DNA of 64,000 bases from Novosphingobium sp. SCN 66-18 (GCA_001725355.1 MEGD01000004.1:6138-70137), one strand, 5' to 3'; counted from the first letter of the stretch, positions 34,894 to 44,543 are shown. Numbers and translations: made by a program. Notes: generated by a model from the sequence alone, not told the origin.

Positions 34894-35955
34894 TCAGGCC
34901 AGTCCGGCCGCGATCAGCGGGCCGATTCGGTTCGCGATCGGCAGCGGCAGCTTCTGCCACGCCGCGATCTTGGCGCGATAGCGCGGGCTGAGCGGATTGA
35001 CATCGCGCGAGGGGACGCCATCGGCCGACCAGGTGGCGTAGGACAGCGGCTCGGGCGCAAAGCCCCAGTTGCGCTTGAAATGGAAGGCGCCCGTGTCGGT
35101 CTTCGAGCGGCCGAAATCGAACCGGTCGCAGCCCCGGTCGCGCGCGTGGTTCATCAGCGCATAATACATCACGTCATTGGCCCGCAGCGCGCGCGCCGCG
35201 AACACGCCGCCGCCCCAATAGGGCATGACCGCGCCGCGATGGTACAGGCTCAGCACGCTGGCCACCGGCTGGCCCTGGTGCAGCACCGTCAGGATATCGG
35301 CATCCGCGTCGAAGAGGTCCAGCACCGCATCGAACAGGCGCTTCGGGAATACCGGCGTGCCCAGGTTGCGCACGGATTCGGCATAGACCGCATAGTGCAT
35401 CGCGCGATCCGCCTCGGACCGGCCAACCCGCACTTCCAGATCGTTGCCCAATCCCTTGCGCACTTCCGCGCGCTGCTTGCGCGGGACAGCTAGCAACTGC
35501 GCCTCGTCGTCAGCGGCCAGCGGCAGGACGAAACCGGCGTGGCTATCCTGCTTGATGTGCCAGCCCGCGCCTTCCGGCATCACGCCGCCGCGCAGCTCGA
35601 TTGACGGCGTGGACAGGCGGCGGGCCAGTTCGCGCGCGGCGTCGAACAGGGCCGGAGCCTCACCCGCATCGCCGATCAGCCCGCCGCCGACCGCGAACCC
35701 GGTCGAAACCAGCGCGCGGCCGAACAATGGGGAGTGCGCGGCGTGCAACGGCAGCATCGCGGTGATCGCACCGTCGCGCTCGGCCAGCAGCAGGTGCGCG
35801 CGGTGCCCGGTTGCGCACTCCACCGCGTCGATCCATTCGAGGCGGTGAAACGCCGTAGCGGCGGGATCTTCGGCCAGGAACCGCGCCATGGCGGGGCGGT
35901 CTCCGGGATCGGCAAGGCGCACGCGCGCCGCCGCGAAGCGGAACGGCGCGTTCAT
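34894..35955 (-). CDS. FemAB-like acyl/aminoacyl transferase, XrtA-associated
   Basis: This GNAT-fold protein is related to FemX/FemAB peptidyl transferases. Family features are the duplicated acetyltransferase-like halves, KQRAEVRKGL, VRNLGTPVFPKRLF and CDRFDFGRSKTDTGAFHFKRNWGF. In FemAB relatives this last block binds the acceptor. Length 353. The ATG overlaps the polysaccharide deacetylase stop by four bases. In this context it may transfer an amino acid or acyl group to the polysaccharide; the substrate is not shown. Confidence 0.9.
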   Translation of the reverse strand: MNAPFRFAAARVRLADPGDRPAMARFLAEDPAATAFHRLEWIDAVECATGHRAHLLLAERDGAITAMLPLHAAHSPLFGRALVSTGFAVGGGLIGDAGEAPALFDAARELARRLSTPSIELRGGVMPEGAGWHIKQDSHAGFVLPLAADDEAQLLAVPRKQRAEVRKGLGNDLEVRVGRSEADRAMHYAVYAESVRNLGTPVFPKRLFDAVLDLFDADADILTVLHQGQPVASVLSLYHRGAVMPYWGGGVFAARALRANDVMYYALMNHARDRGCDRFDFGRSKTDTGAFHFKRNWGFAPEPLSYATWSADGVPSRDVNPLSPRYRAKIAAWQKLPLPIANRIGPLIAAGLA

Positions 35956-36872
35956 GCCGCCTTCTCCAGCACGGTGTCAGCCGGCAGAGCCAAGGCCATT
36001 TGGCCAGCCGCCAACTCATCCATGCGGCCCCAGCGGAAATCGCGGACCAACCGCTCCAGCTTGGCGGCCATCACCGTGAGGTTGGTATAATGCCGGAACT
36101 TCGAGCGCAGCGGCGCGGAAGCGACGCGTGGCTGTTCCGGATCGATTTCCCACGGATGAAAATAGAACACGGCGGGCCGGCCATCGACGCTGTTGACCTG
36201 CCGGATCGCCCAGCGCGAAACCGGATAGGGCAGCAGGCGGAAGAAGCCGCCGCCGCCCGCCGCCATGCGCCGCCCGGCCACTTCGGCCGTCGTTACCGGG
36301 ATCTCGATGAGGTCCGCACCCGCGACCGGACGGAAGGCGAAACGCGGCGCCTCGCGCCAGCCGTAGTGATCGTGCACGATCGGCGCGACGCTGGAGGAAT
36401 AGGCATAGCCCTGCTCCGCCAGCACCTCGTGCGCCCACGGCGTGCGCGCATCGATCGAGAAACTGGGCGCACGATACCCGGTCACGCGCTGGCCGCCGGC
36501 ATCTTCCAGCACCGCCCGCGCCCGCGCGATATCCTCGGCAAAGGCCGTGGCGCCCAGCGTGAATACGCGGGCATGGTCCCAGCCATGGCTGGCGATCTCG
36601 TGCCCTTCCTCGGCGATGCGGCGGATCATCGCGGGATAGCGCTGCGCCACCCAGCCCAGCGTGAAGAACGTGCCGTTCACCCCGGCATCGGCGAACAGGC
36701 GCAGGATCACGTCGCAATTGCGTTCCACGCGGCAGGACAAGCCATCCCAATCGCCGCGATCGATCACGGTTTCGAACGCGCCGACCTGGAACCAGTCCTC
36801 GACATCGACCGAAAGGCCGTTGAGCGGCGCCTGGGCGGACCCTGAGCTAGGCCCTGCGCTCGACCAGGTCAT
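35952..36872 (-). CDS. Polysaccharide deacetylase, XrtA-associated
   Basis: This CE4/NodB-type deacetylase removes N- or O-acetyl groups from sugars. Motifs are LSVDVEDWFQ (first metal aspartates), GTFFTLGW, HEIASHGWDHARV (His-box) and GYRAPSFS; a late VFYFHPWEID is typical. I chose the ATG at 36870-36872 (MTWSSAG) with GGGGAG seven bases upstream; the in-frame GTG at 36878 sits on the ribosome site. No signal peptide is seen, so it may act in the cytoplasm on lipid-linked units or be exported in another way. Length 306. Confidence 0.92.
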   Translation of the reverse strand: MTWSSAGPSSGSAQAPLNGLSVDVEDWFQVGAFETVIDRGDWDGLSCRVERNCDVILRLFADAGVNGTFFTLGWVAQRYPAMIRRIAEEGHEIASHGWDHARVFTLGATAFAEDIARARAVLEDAGGQRVTGYRAPSFSIDARTPWAHEVLAEQGYAYSSSVAPIVHDHYGWREAPRFAFRPVAGADLIEIPVTTAEVAGRRMAAGGGGFFRLLPYPVSRWAIRQVNSVDGRPAVFYFHPWEIDPEQPRVASAPLRSKFRHYTNLTVMAAKLERLVRDFRWGRMDELAAGQMALALPADTVLEKAA

Positions 36873-36888
36873 CGGCACGCTCCCCTCC

Positions 36889-38133
36889 TCAGGCCGCGAG
36901 CCGCGGCTTCTGTTCGCTTTCCAGCCATTCGATCAGCATGGTCAGGACATGGCGGATCGCCTGTTCCTGCTCGGCCAGCCGCGTTTCCAGCGCGGCGACG
37001 CGACCGTTGGCATCCTCCAGCGCGGCGGCGAGTTGATCGCGGACCGGATCTTCCGCCGTTGCGGCCGGGCGCAGTTCGACCAGTTCGATCACGGCCTGCT
37101 GCAGTTCGGCGATCTGTTCGTCGCGGCTGGCCAGCGCCTGCTGGATCATCGGCAGGTCGAACGCCGGCTGGGCAGGCGCCTCGGGCGCGGCTTCGCCAAC
37201 CGGCTGAACATCGTGCTCCAGCGCGGGTTCAGGCGCGGCGAAGGAATCCATCACCGGCAGCGCATCGGCCAGCGCCGGTTCGGCCGCCGGGGCCGGCTGC
37301 GCGACAACGGCACCGCCCGCCGCATCGCGATCGAGATCGGTCAGCACGTCCTTCAGCATCGCGCTGTCGATGCGCGGGCATTGTTCAATCGCGCCCATCA
37401 GCAGCAGGCGGCTGACGATCTGGTTGATCCGGCGCGGCACGCCGCCGCTTGCCCGCGCGAGATCGGCATAGACGCGCGGCTCGAACGCGGGATTGCCCGT
37501 CCAGCCCACGCGCGCGAGGCGGTGTTCGATATACGGCCCGACCTCGCCCGCTTCCATGGCATCGAGATGGTGCGAGGCGATCACGCGCTGGCGCAACTGT
37601 TCCAGTTCGGGCGATGTCTGCAGCAGCGTGCGGAATTCCGGCTGCCCCAGCAGGAGCATCTGCAGCAGCGGATGCGCGCCAAGCTGGAAGTTCGACAGCA
37701 TCCGCAGTTCTTCGAGCGCGCCGATCGAAAGGTTCTGCGCCTCGTCCACCACCAGCAGGCAGCGGCGGCCGGCGCGCGCCTCCTCGTGCAGGAACACCTC
37801 GATCGCCGCGAGCGCGGAAGCCTTGTCGTGCCCAGGCACGTGCAGGCCGAAGGCGCGCGCGGCCACGTGGATCAGTTCCTCGCCATCGAGCTTGCTGGTG
37901 ACGATCTGGCCGGCGGTCAGCCGCTGGCGGTCGATCGTCGCCATCAGGTGCGCCGCCAGCGTGGATTTGCCCGCGCCAACCTCGCCGGTAATGACGATGA
38001 ACCCTTCGCCCTGCGCCAGACCATAGCCGAGATACGACAGCGCCTTGCGGTGCGTCGTGCTCTCGAAGTAGAAATCCGGGTCCGGCGTGAGCTGGAAGGG
38101 ACGTCCTGTCAGCCCATAGAACGTATCGTACAT
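36889..38133 (-). CDS. ExeA-like AAA ATPase, XrtA-associated
   Basis: This P-loop ATPase has Walker A GEVGAGKST (50-58), Walker B LLVVDEAQN (126-133) and sensor-like LLLGQPEF, as in GspA/ExeA and MSHA biogenesis ATPases. The AAA part ends near residue 265; a Pro/Ala-rich linker follows, then a C-terminal coiled coil (about 330-400, RDEQIAELQQAVIELVEL and VAALETRLAEQEQAIRH). It is 16 bases from its upstream neighbour. Its role in XrtA loci is not known; it might drive polymer assembly or membrane remodelling. Confidence 0.9.
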   Translation of the reverse strand: MYDTFYGLTGRPFQLTPDPDFYFESTTHRKALSYLGYGLAQGEGFIVITGEVGAGKSTLAAHLMATIDRQRLTAGQIVTSKLDGEELIHVAARAFGLHVPGHDKASALAAIEVFLHEEARAGRRCLLVVDEAQNLSIGALEELRMLSNFQLGAHPLLQMLLLGQPEFRTLLQTSPELEQLRQRVIASHHLDAMEAGEVGPYIEHRLARVGWTGNPAFEPRVYADLARASGGVPRRINQIVSRLLLMGAIEQCPRIDSAMLKDVLTDLDRDAAGGAVVAQPAPAAEPALADALPVMDSFAAPEPALEHDVQPVGEAAPEAPAQPAFDLPMIQQALASRDEQIAELQQAVIELVELRPAATAEDPVRDQLAAALEDANGRVAALETRLAEQEQAIRHVLTMLIEWLESEQKPRLAA

Positions 38134-38149
38134 CGAAGCCCCCCGGGGG

Positions 38150-39889
38150 TTAGAAATTATAGCGCAGGGCGATCCGGCCCGATGCGACGAGTTCGTCCGG
38201 CGCCGCCTTGCGGCTGAAGCCGTCGATTCCCACTGCCGCGCTGCCGACCAGACGATCGGTCAGATTGCGGAAATAGGAAGCGTTGACGCCCACCGCGTTG
38301 CCCTTGGCATTGCCAGCCGAACCGCTGTTGTACCAGGCGCTGTAAACCGCCACGGCGAAACTGGACCGCCGGTCGAGCCGGCCGGACAGGCCGCCATCGA
38401 CATACCAGCTTTCGTCCACGGTGCCATCGGCAAGACCCAGCACGGTTCCGCGCGCGGCGATGAACTTGCGGCGGACATAGCCGGCGCCGATCCCTGCGCG
38501 CAGGCGGCCCACGGTCATCCCGTACGTCGCGTTGACGCCGCGGGCGCGGAACACCGATGACGACAGCGAGGCCAGCGCGCCGTTGACGCAGCCGCCTCCG
38601 GTCGAACCGATGCCGCAACCGCTGATGTTGCCATTGAACGGATCGCGGCCGACCTCGAAATCGGTCGGCATGTCGCGCAACGCATTGCCCAGCGAGGAAC
38701 CGAAGCCGGAAATGCCGTCATAGACCGAGATGCCCAGCGCGCTGCGCGCATTGGGCGCATAGCTGAAGCTGCCGTAATAGGTCGTGCTGTCGTACCGGCG
38801 GCCGACGAAGGCCGAAAGCGATGTGCGCCGGCTGGGCCGCCACAGCACCCCGGCATCCCAGCTGAGACCACTGAAGTCATAGGCGATCACGCGCGGCTTG
38901 GACTTGTCGGTCACGAAGCGGCCGTTGCTGCCGATCACCGGCACGCCGTTGACGTCATACACCGCATCGCGGGCCGAAACCTGCACGTCCTGATAGCCGA
39001 CGTCGCCCACCAGCGCGAGATCCTGGGTCACCGGCAGGGTCACCTGCACGCCGGCGTTCAGTTCACGATAGCGCTGGTCGAGGTTGGAAATGTCTTCCTG
39101 CGCATAACGGCCGCTGGCGGTCACGCCCACCGGCGCAATCACGCCAGGGCGGACGCCGGCCGAAAGCTGCGCCGATTGCGAAAGCGAATGATCGAAGATG
39201 TTGGAACTGGGCTGTCCGGGGGCGGCGGTCACGCCGTTCTTGGTATCCACCTTGGTGTAGCCCACCATGTAGGAGCCGTTGACCCCCACATCGCCGACAT
39301 GCGTCGCCAGCGCCGGCCCGGCATAAGCCGAATAGACCTGCGTGGTCGCGCTGCTGGTGGCCACGGGGTTCAGGCTGCCCGCCCCGGTCGCATCGACGCG
39401 GGTCCGCGTCGCCAGGCCGCCGGCTTCCACCGACAGCGTGCGCGGAATCAGATCGTGCTTCACCCGGGCGAGGCCCGAGATCGTGTCGCCGTTGGCGGTA
39501 TTGCCCTTTTCCGTGATGCGCCGTTCATAGCGGAACGACACCGCGCCTTGCGTGTTGCGCCCGTTGAGCGCGACATCCACCCCGGCCGCGATCGCGGTGT
39601 AGGTCAGCACATCGTCGCCGGGCTTCAGTTCGGCGAGCAGGTTCTGCGAGACTTCGAGATAGGGCTGGATCGTGGTGCGCGCACCGCCGCCGGCAGAGCG
39701 GATAGAATGGCCACCCCTTCCCTTTGCGGAAGCATCCCCACCCGCATCGCCGCCGCCCGAGGCGTCATCGACATTCCCATAGTCAAGTTTCTGCGCCAGC
39801 GCGGGCGCGCCGTGCAGCGCCAGCAGCGCCGCGGCCCCGTGCAGGGCGAATTGCGCGCCCCGGCGATTGGAAAGGCGGGCCATGTTCAT
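38150..39889 (-). CDS. XrtA-locus outer-membrane beta-barrel protein
   Basis: This 579-residue protein resembles the PEP-CTERM system hypothetical (TIGR03016-like) family. The signal peptide runs MNMARLSNRRGAQFALHGAAALLALHGAPALA, then a Gly/Asp-rich segment and alternating beta strands ending in RIALRYNF, the aromatic C-terminus typical of outer-membrane barrels. It could form the outer-membrane part of the exporter or polymer anchor. The ATG overlaps the tyrosine-kinase stop by four bases; a second ATG two codons on is equally good. Confidence 0.87.
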   Translation of the reverse strand: MNMARLSNRRGAQFALHGAAALLALHGAPALAQKLDYGNVDDASGGGDAGGDASAKGRGGHSIRSAGGGARTTIQPYLEVSQNLLAELKPGDDVLTYTAIAAGVDVALNGRNTQGAVSFRYERRITEKGNTANGDTISGLARVKHDLIPRTLSVEAGGLATRTRVDATGAGSLNPVATSSATTQVYSAYAGPALATHVGDVGVNGSYMVGYTKVDTKNGVTAAPGQPSSNIFDHSLSQSAQLSAGVRPGVIAPVGVTASGRYAQEDISNLDQRYRELNAGVQVTLPVTQDLALVGDVGYQDVQVSARDAVYDVNGVPVIGSNGRFVTDKSKPRVIAYDFSGLSWDAGVLWRPSRRTSLSAFVGRRYDSTTYYGSFSYAPNARSALGISVYDGISGFGSSLGNALRDMPTDFEVGRDPFNGNISGCGIGSTGGGCVNGALASLSSSVFRARGVNATYGMTVGRLRAGIGAGYVRRKFIAARGTVLGLADGTVDESWYVDGGLSGRLDRRSSFAVAVYSAWYNSGSAGNAKGNAVGVNASYFRNLTDRLVGSAAVGIDGFSRKAAPDELVASGRIALRYNF

Positions 39890-40890
39890 TCCTTGTACCC
39901 GTAATAAGAGCCGAAACGCCGGCCTGTGGGCGAAAAGCGTGTGCAGTTGAGCAGCAGCCGGATGTTCTCGCAGCCGGAAAGGATGTTCACCGCGTCGCGC
40001 AACTCGGCTTCGCCGGTCTGGTCCGCGCGAACGACCATCATCGCCTGCCCGACGTGCATGGCCAGCTCCGAAGCCGGAGAAGCCGCCAGTGCGGGCGGGC
40101 TATCGAAGATGACGATGCGGTTGGGCGCGTGCGCCGTCAGCCGGTCCAGCACCGTACGGGTGCGCGCGGACGCCAGGAATTCGGTGTCCGACCCGGTCGA
40201 ATTGCCGGCCGGCAGCACGAACAGCCCCGGGATGTCGGTGCCGAGGATGCAGTCCTCGACCACGACCGACGGGTCCGCCAGCGCGTCCATCAGGCCGGGG
40301 CCGCCGGGCAAGCCGAGCGCGGACAGCACGCTGGGCTTGGCGAAATCGGCATCGACCAGCAGGACCTCGTTGTCCTTTTCCGCCGCGATCGACAGCGCCA
40401 GATTGGTGGCGCAGAACGTCTTGCCCTCGCCCGGATGGGCCGAGCAGACGAGAATGCGCTCGCCATGCGGGGCACCACGCCCGGCGCGCGAATCCGCCGC
40501 CGTCAGCAGCAGCTGGCGCTTGACGATGCGGAATTCCTCCAGCAGTTCCGTCACCGCGCCATCGGGTTCGATCAGGCACTGTTCGCGCAAGTGCAGGCGG
40601 TCGATGGGATGCAGCTTGCCCTTGAAGACCTGCTCCGCCGGGATACCATCGAGCACGGGCTGCGCCTCTACCGGGGCAGGTCGGTCCACGGCCGCCGGCA
40701 ATGGTGGCACGGGCGCGAGGGGCGAAACAGGCACGACAACGGGCGGAGGCGCGGGCGTTTCCGCAGCCGGCTCGCCAGGGGTGGCGGGCACGGGAGCCTG
40801 CAACGCCTTGCGGAAATCGAACGTCCCCGCGGCCCGCTCGATCAGCGATGGGCCGGAAGGCGGCAGCGGAATCTTGCTCTGGTCGGTCAT
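39886..40890 (-). CDS. Tyrosine autokinase (CpsD/CapB-like BY-kinase)
   Basis: This cytoplasmic ATPase domain of a BY-kinase regulates polysaccharide chain length with its Wzc-like partner. Walker A is SAHPGEGKTFC (150-160), Walker A' LLVDADFAKPS and Walker B VIFDSPPAL. The C-terminus SYYGYKE is a small tyrosine cluster, the usual autophosphorylation site. The N-terminal 90 residues are Pro/Ala-rich. I chose the ATG at 40888-40890 (MTDQSK) over the in-frame TTG six bases upstream. It follows the chain-length gene on the same strand by 16 bases. Confidence 0.92.
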   Translation of the reverse strand: MTDQSKIPLPPSGPSLIERAAGTFDFRKALQAPVPATPGEPAAETPAPPPVVVPVSPLAPVPPLPAAVDRPAPVEAQPVLDGIPAEQVFKGKLHPIDRLHLREQCLIEPDGAVTELLEEFRIVKRQLLLTAADSRAGRGAPHGERILVCSAHPGEGKTFCATNLALSIAAEKDNEVLLVDADFAKPSVLSALGLPGGPGLMDALADPSVVVEDCILGTDIPGLFVLPAGNSTGSDTEFLASARTRTVLDRLTAHAPNRIVIFDSPPALAASPASELAMHVGQAMMVVRADQTGEAELRDAVNILSGCENIRLLLNCTRFSPTGRRFGSYYGYKE

Positions 40891-40906
40891 CTTCAACCCC
40901 GCTTCC

Positions 40907-42427
40907 TCACGCCACCATGCCGCGCTTCATGAACTCGACCGCCAGCAGCAGCACCAGCACGGCCACAAGGCCCGCGCTCGCGCCAACGAACCATTTGAGG
41001 TGCCGGTTGCGCAGCGCCCGCGCCTGGCGCGTCAGCGTAAGCGACACGGAGCCCAGCACCGGCATCCCGGAGGCCCGTTCGAGCTGGCCGGTGGTGGTAT
41101 AGGTCGATCGCAACTGCGCCACCGCGAAAGCCGCGCCGCAGCCCGCTCCGAGGCCCACGATCAGCACCAGCATGAGCAGCAAGGGCCGATCCGGGGCCGT
41201 CGGCGCGCGCGGCGTGGACGGCGGATCGATCACGTCGAACTTCACCGCATCGTGTTCGGATTCCACCTGCCCGCGCAGGCGAAGCTGTTCGCGATCGCGC
41301 AGCAGCTTGTCGTACTGTTCCTTCAGCACGTCATAATCGCGATTGATCCGCGCCGCTTCGGCGGCGACCGCCGGTTCGCTGTATTGCTTGCCGGTAAGCT
41401 GGCCAATTTCGCTCTGGAGCGATGCCTTGCGCGATTGCAGCGCCACCACGCTTGCCTCGCGGTCCGCCTTGATCGACTGGAGCGAGGAATAAGCCGGGTT
41501 GGGCGTGCCGCCGACGTGGCCCGTTTCCGATGCCGCCTGCCGGGAAAGGCTGGCGATCTGGCTCTTGAGCGCGATCACATCGGGGTGGCTGTCGGTAAGG
41601 CCGCGCGCGCGCATCGAAGCGAGATCGGACTGCGCCTGCGCCAGCGCACCCTTGGCGCCGCCCGATACGCCGGGCACCATGATCGTCTGCGGCGTGCCCG
41701 AAAGCTGGCCGTTGATAGAGGCGAGCGCGCTCTGCGCCGCCAGCAGATCGGATTCGACGCCGCGCAGCTCGGAACGCGCACTTTCCAGCTTCGCGCCCAG
41801 CGATCCGCTGCCGGGAATGAGATCGGTGTTCTTCGCCTCGAATTCCTGGCGCTTCTGCTCCGCCGCCTCGAGATCCTTCTGACGATCGGCAAGCTGCTGG
41901 TCCATGAAGGCCAGCGTGCTGCTCATCTCGCCGCGCCCGCCGGCCAGGTTCTCCTCGCGGAAGATGTCGATCATCTTCTGCACGATGTCCTGCGCCAGCT
42001 TGGCGTTCTGCACGTCGGTATAGCCGCCGCTGCCGGAGCTGGCGGAAATCTCGAACAGGTTGTCCTGCTGGCTGACCACCTTGATCCGCGCACCCAGGCC
42101 CTGGACCGCCGATTCCATCTGCTTGTCGCTGGTGATCTTGTCGCCGAGCCGCGTCGCGCGGATGACCTTCTCGAGATTGACCGAGCTGGTCAGCGTCTGG
42201 CGCACGCGCTCGATATCGCGCTTGCCGTCGTTGCCCACCCCGATCTGGTCGGACAGCACGTTGTCGGTTTGCACGAAGATGCGCGCTTTCGATTCGTAGC
42301 TGTTCGGCACCATCGCCACGAAAACCCAGCCCACAAGGCAGACCAGCCAGGCGATGCCCAGCGCCAGCCAGCGCCGGTGCCATATGCCGTAAAGCGCGAT
42401 GCGCACTTCTTCATAGATGTTGGTCAT
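40907..42427 (-). CDS. Chain-length determinant protein (Wzz/PCP family), XrtA-associated
   Basis: This inner-membrane polysaccharide co-polymerase has a first helix at about residues 20-40 (ALGIAWLVCLVGWVFVAMV), a long periplasmic part with coiled coils (about 170-385, including EAAEQKRQEFEAKN and VLKEQYDKLLRDREQL), a second helix near 425-445 followed by the Pro-rich PPSTPRAPTAPDRP, and a third helix near 480-503. It controls polymer length with the downstream BY-kinase. Length 506. It begins 31 bases after the export lipoprotein. Confidence 0.92.
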   Translation of the reverse strand: MTNIYEEVRIALYGIWHRRWLALGIAWLVCLVGWVFVAMVPNSYESKARIFVQTDNVLSDQIGVGNDGKRDIERVRQTLTSSVNLEKVIRATRLGDKITSDKQMESAVQGLGARIKVVSQQDNLFEISASSGSGGYTDVQNAKLAQDIVQKMIDIFREENLAGGRGEMSSTLAFMDQQLADRQKDLEAAEQKRQEFEAKNTDLIPGSGSLGAKLESARSELRGVESDLLAAQSALASINGQLSGTPQTIMVPGVSGGAKGALAQAQSDLASMRARGLTDSHPDVIALKSQIASLSRQAASETGHVGGTPNPAYSSLQSIKADREASVVALQSRKASLQSEIGQLTGKQYSEPAVAAEAARINRDYDVLKEQYDKLLRDREQLRLRGQVESEHDAVKFDVIDPPSTPRAPTAPDRPLLLMLVLIVGLGAGCGAAFAVAQLRSTYTTTGQLERASGMPVLGSVSLTLTRQARALRNRHLKWFVGASAGLVAVLVLLLAVEFMKRGMVA

Positions 42428-42458
42428 CGCCGGAAAGGCCCCCTCGTCCCGCCGCCGC

Positions 42459-43106
42459 TCAGAACGTGCTCTCGGGGATGATGATCACATCCCCGGGCAT
42501 GAGCAGGACGTTGGCCTTGCTGTCCCCCTTGCGCAGCAGATCGCCCAGCTTGACGGCGTATTCCTTCTGCTTGCCGGTCTGCTTGTCGAAGCGGATCAGG
42601 CGGGCGCGATTGCCGGCGGCGTATTCGGAGAGGCCACCGACCGCGATCATCGCGTCGAGCAGCGTCATATTGGCGCGATAGGGGATCGAGGCCGGCTTTT
42701 CCGTGGCCCCGACGATCCGCACCTGCTGGCTGAACGTGCCCGCGAACTTGTTGACGATGACCGAGACGATCGGCTCCTGGATATACTGCGAGAGCTGAAG
42801 CTTGAGGTCTTCCGCCAGCATCGAGGGCGTCTTGCCCACCGCCGGCATATCGGTGATCAGCGGTGTGGTAATGCGCCCGTCGGGCCGGACCTGTACGCTC
42901 GCGCCGAGTTCGGGGTTGCGCCACACGAAGATCGTCAGTTCGTCGAGCGGACCGATCACGTATTCCTCGCCCGGCCCTTCCTGCAGCGAGACGAACGAGG
43001 CCGGCGGGAGCTGCGGCTTGCCGCCCGAACCCGCGCAGCCCGTCAGGGCAAGGCTTGCCATGGCAGTGCCGGCAAGCAGGCGGGTCAGACGCGTATCGAT
43101 CGGCAT
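42459..43106 (-). CDS. Outer-membrane polysaccharide export lipoprotein (Wza-like)
   Basis: This lipoprotein lets the polysaccharide leave the cell. The signal ends LAGTAMASLALTGC, a lipobox with Cys at residue 23. The export domain shows EYVIGPLDELTIFVWRNPEL and GRITTPLITDMPAVG, and the SLBB domain IVGATEKPASIPYRANMTLLDAMIAVGG. Length 215, shorter than Wza, as in the XrtA-type export protein. The ATG at 43104-43106 has AAAGGA upstream. It is separated from the decarboxylase gene by 210 bases, so it likely has its own promoter. Confidence 0.93.
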   Translation of the reverse strand: MPIDTRLTRLLAGTAMASLALTGCAGSGGKPQLPPASFVSLQEGPGEEYVIGPLDELTIFVWRNPELGASVQVRPDGRITTPLITDMPAVGKTPSMLAEDLKLQLSQYIQEPIVSVIVNKFAGTFSQQVRIVGATEKPASIPYRANMTLLDAMIAVGGLSEYAAGNRARLIRFDKQTGKQKEYAVKLGDLLRKGDSKANVLLMPGDVIIIPESTF

Positions 43107-43297
43107 GGACTGTCCTTTTCCGAGCCAGCGGCGACCCCTCCGCCGTCCCGCCAAGGGACGCGAAAGGCACCGCTTTTCAGTGTCGGCTATCGCGAAAAAG
43201 GGTGAAGATACCGTTAGCCTTCTCTGAACCGTGCCCGCGAAACATCGGTAATTTGCGGCCAGTCCCGAAACGGCACGGAATGGCGGGGTGGTATGAA

Positions 43298-43317
43298 AAT
43301 CCGCTCCGTTACGGATT
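43298..43317 (-). terminator. Weak terminator-like hairpin after the decarboxylase
   Basis: On the minus strand AATCCG and CGGATT pair around a TAACGGAG loop, directly after the decarboxylase TGA, followed by TTC. The stem is only six bases and the T-tract short. If real it separates the ligase-decarboxylase unit from the export-sorting operon. Confidence 0.35.
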
Positions 43318-44543
43318 CATATGAGGATTTCCGCCGCCGGCCCCTGCCCCAGGAACATCGCCGGGCTGGCGCTGGCGCCATAGGCACCGGCGCAGAAAAT
43401 CGCCACCAGATCGCCCGGATGGGCACGCGGAAACCCGCCCTTGTCGGCCAGTCGATCCAGCGGGGTGCAGAGGCAGCCGACGATGCTCGCCTCCTCCTCC
43501 ACCGGCGCCTCGAAGCGGGTGGCGATGGCGCTGGGATAGTTGCGCCGGACCACCGTGCCGAAGTTGCCGCTGGCGGCAAGCTGGTGATGCAGACCGCCGT
43601 CCGTGACGAGATAGATCTCGCCGTGGCTTTCCTTGCGATCGACGATCCGGGTCAGATAGACGCCCGCCTCGCCCACCAGATAACGGCCCAGCTCGATGCA
43701 GAAATGCGTGTCGGCCAGCACCGCCGGCAGGTCCGCGAAGCGTTCGCCCAGCGCCGCGCCCACGGCCGCGACGTCCACCGGCTCGTCGCCGGGGAAATAG
43801 GGAATGCCCAGGCCGCCGCCCAGGTTGCACTTGGGCAGCGCCGCGCCGCTTTCTTCCGCCAGCCGCGCTGCCAGTTGCAGCGTCTGCGCCTGGGTATCGG
43901 CGATGGCGGCCGCATCAAGCGCCTGACTTCCCGCGAAAATATGGAAACCGCGCCATTCCGCCCCCGCCGCGATCAACCGCCGCGCCAGTGCTGGCACCCG
44001 CTCCGCGTCGATCCCGAACGGCTTGGCCCCGCCGCCCATCTTCATGCCCGATCCCTTGAGATCGAAATCGGGATTGACGCGAATGGCAAGGCGCGGCGTC
44101 CGCCCCAGCCGTTCGGCAATGGCGAGGGCGCGTTCCGCCTCGCCTTCCGATTCGAGATTGAGCGTTACGCCCCTGGCGATCGCGGCTTCCAGTTCGGCGT
44201 CGCGCTTGCCCGGCCCGGCGAAGCTGACCAGCGCCAGATCGATGCCGGCAGCCTCCACCATCGCCAGTTCGCCGCCCGACGCGATATCGAACCCGTCGAC
44301 CAGCCCGGCCATGTGCGCGAGCAGCGGTCCGAACGGGTTCGCCTTCACCGCGTAATGGATCGCCAGCCGCTCCGGCATCGCCGCGCGCAGGTCGGCCATC
44401 TTCCGGTCGAGCAGTTCCCGCGCATAGACGAACAGCGGCGTGCGCCCAGCCTCCTCCACCAGGTCGCTCGCCTTGCGGCCGGCAATGGCCAGTTCCCCCT
44501 CGATCGCGGCAAAGCCGGGCGGGATCGGGCCAAGCGGCTTCAT
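43317..44543 (-). CDS. PLP-dependent decarboxylase, exosortase A system-associated
   Basis: This is a fold-type III decarboxylase related to diaminopimelate and ornithine decarboxylases. PLP Lys67 lies in YAVKANP, the phosphate-binding GGGLGIPYF at 242-250, and FCIELGRYLVG near 281-291. The C-terminal active-site region is GCLCTPLDRL (Cys357/359, Asp363), closer to the ornithine/carboxynorspermidine-type CxxxD than to the diaminopimelate CESGD, so an amine product is plausible. The amine is unknown. The ATG overlaps the acyl-CoA ligase stop by four bases. Length 408. Confidence 0.92.
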   Translation of the reverse strand: MKPLGPIPPGFAAIEGELAIAGRKASDLVEEAGRTPLFVYARELLDRKMADLRAAMPERLAIHYAVKANPFGPLLAHMAGLVDGFDIASGGELAMVEAAGIDLALVSFAGPGKRDAELEAAIARGVTLNLESEGEAERALAIAERLGRTPRLAIRVNPDFDLKGSGMKMGGGAKPFGIDAERVPALARRLIAAGAEWRGFHIFAGSQALDAAAIADTQAQTLQLAARLAEESGAALPKCNLGGGLGIPYFPGDEPVDVAAVGAALGERFADLPAVLADTHFCIELGRYLVGEAGVYLTRIVDRKESHGEIYLVTDGGLHHQLAASGNFGTVVRRNYPSAIATRFEAPVEEEASIVGCLCTPLDRLADKGGFPRAHPGDLVAIFCAGAYGASASPAMFLGQGPAAEILI

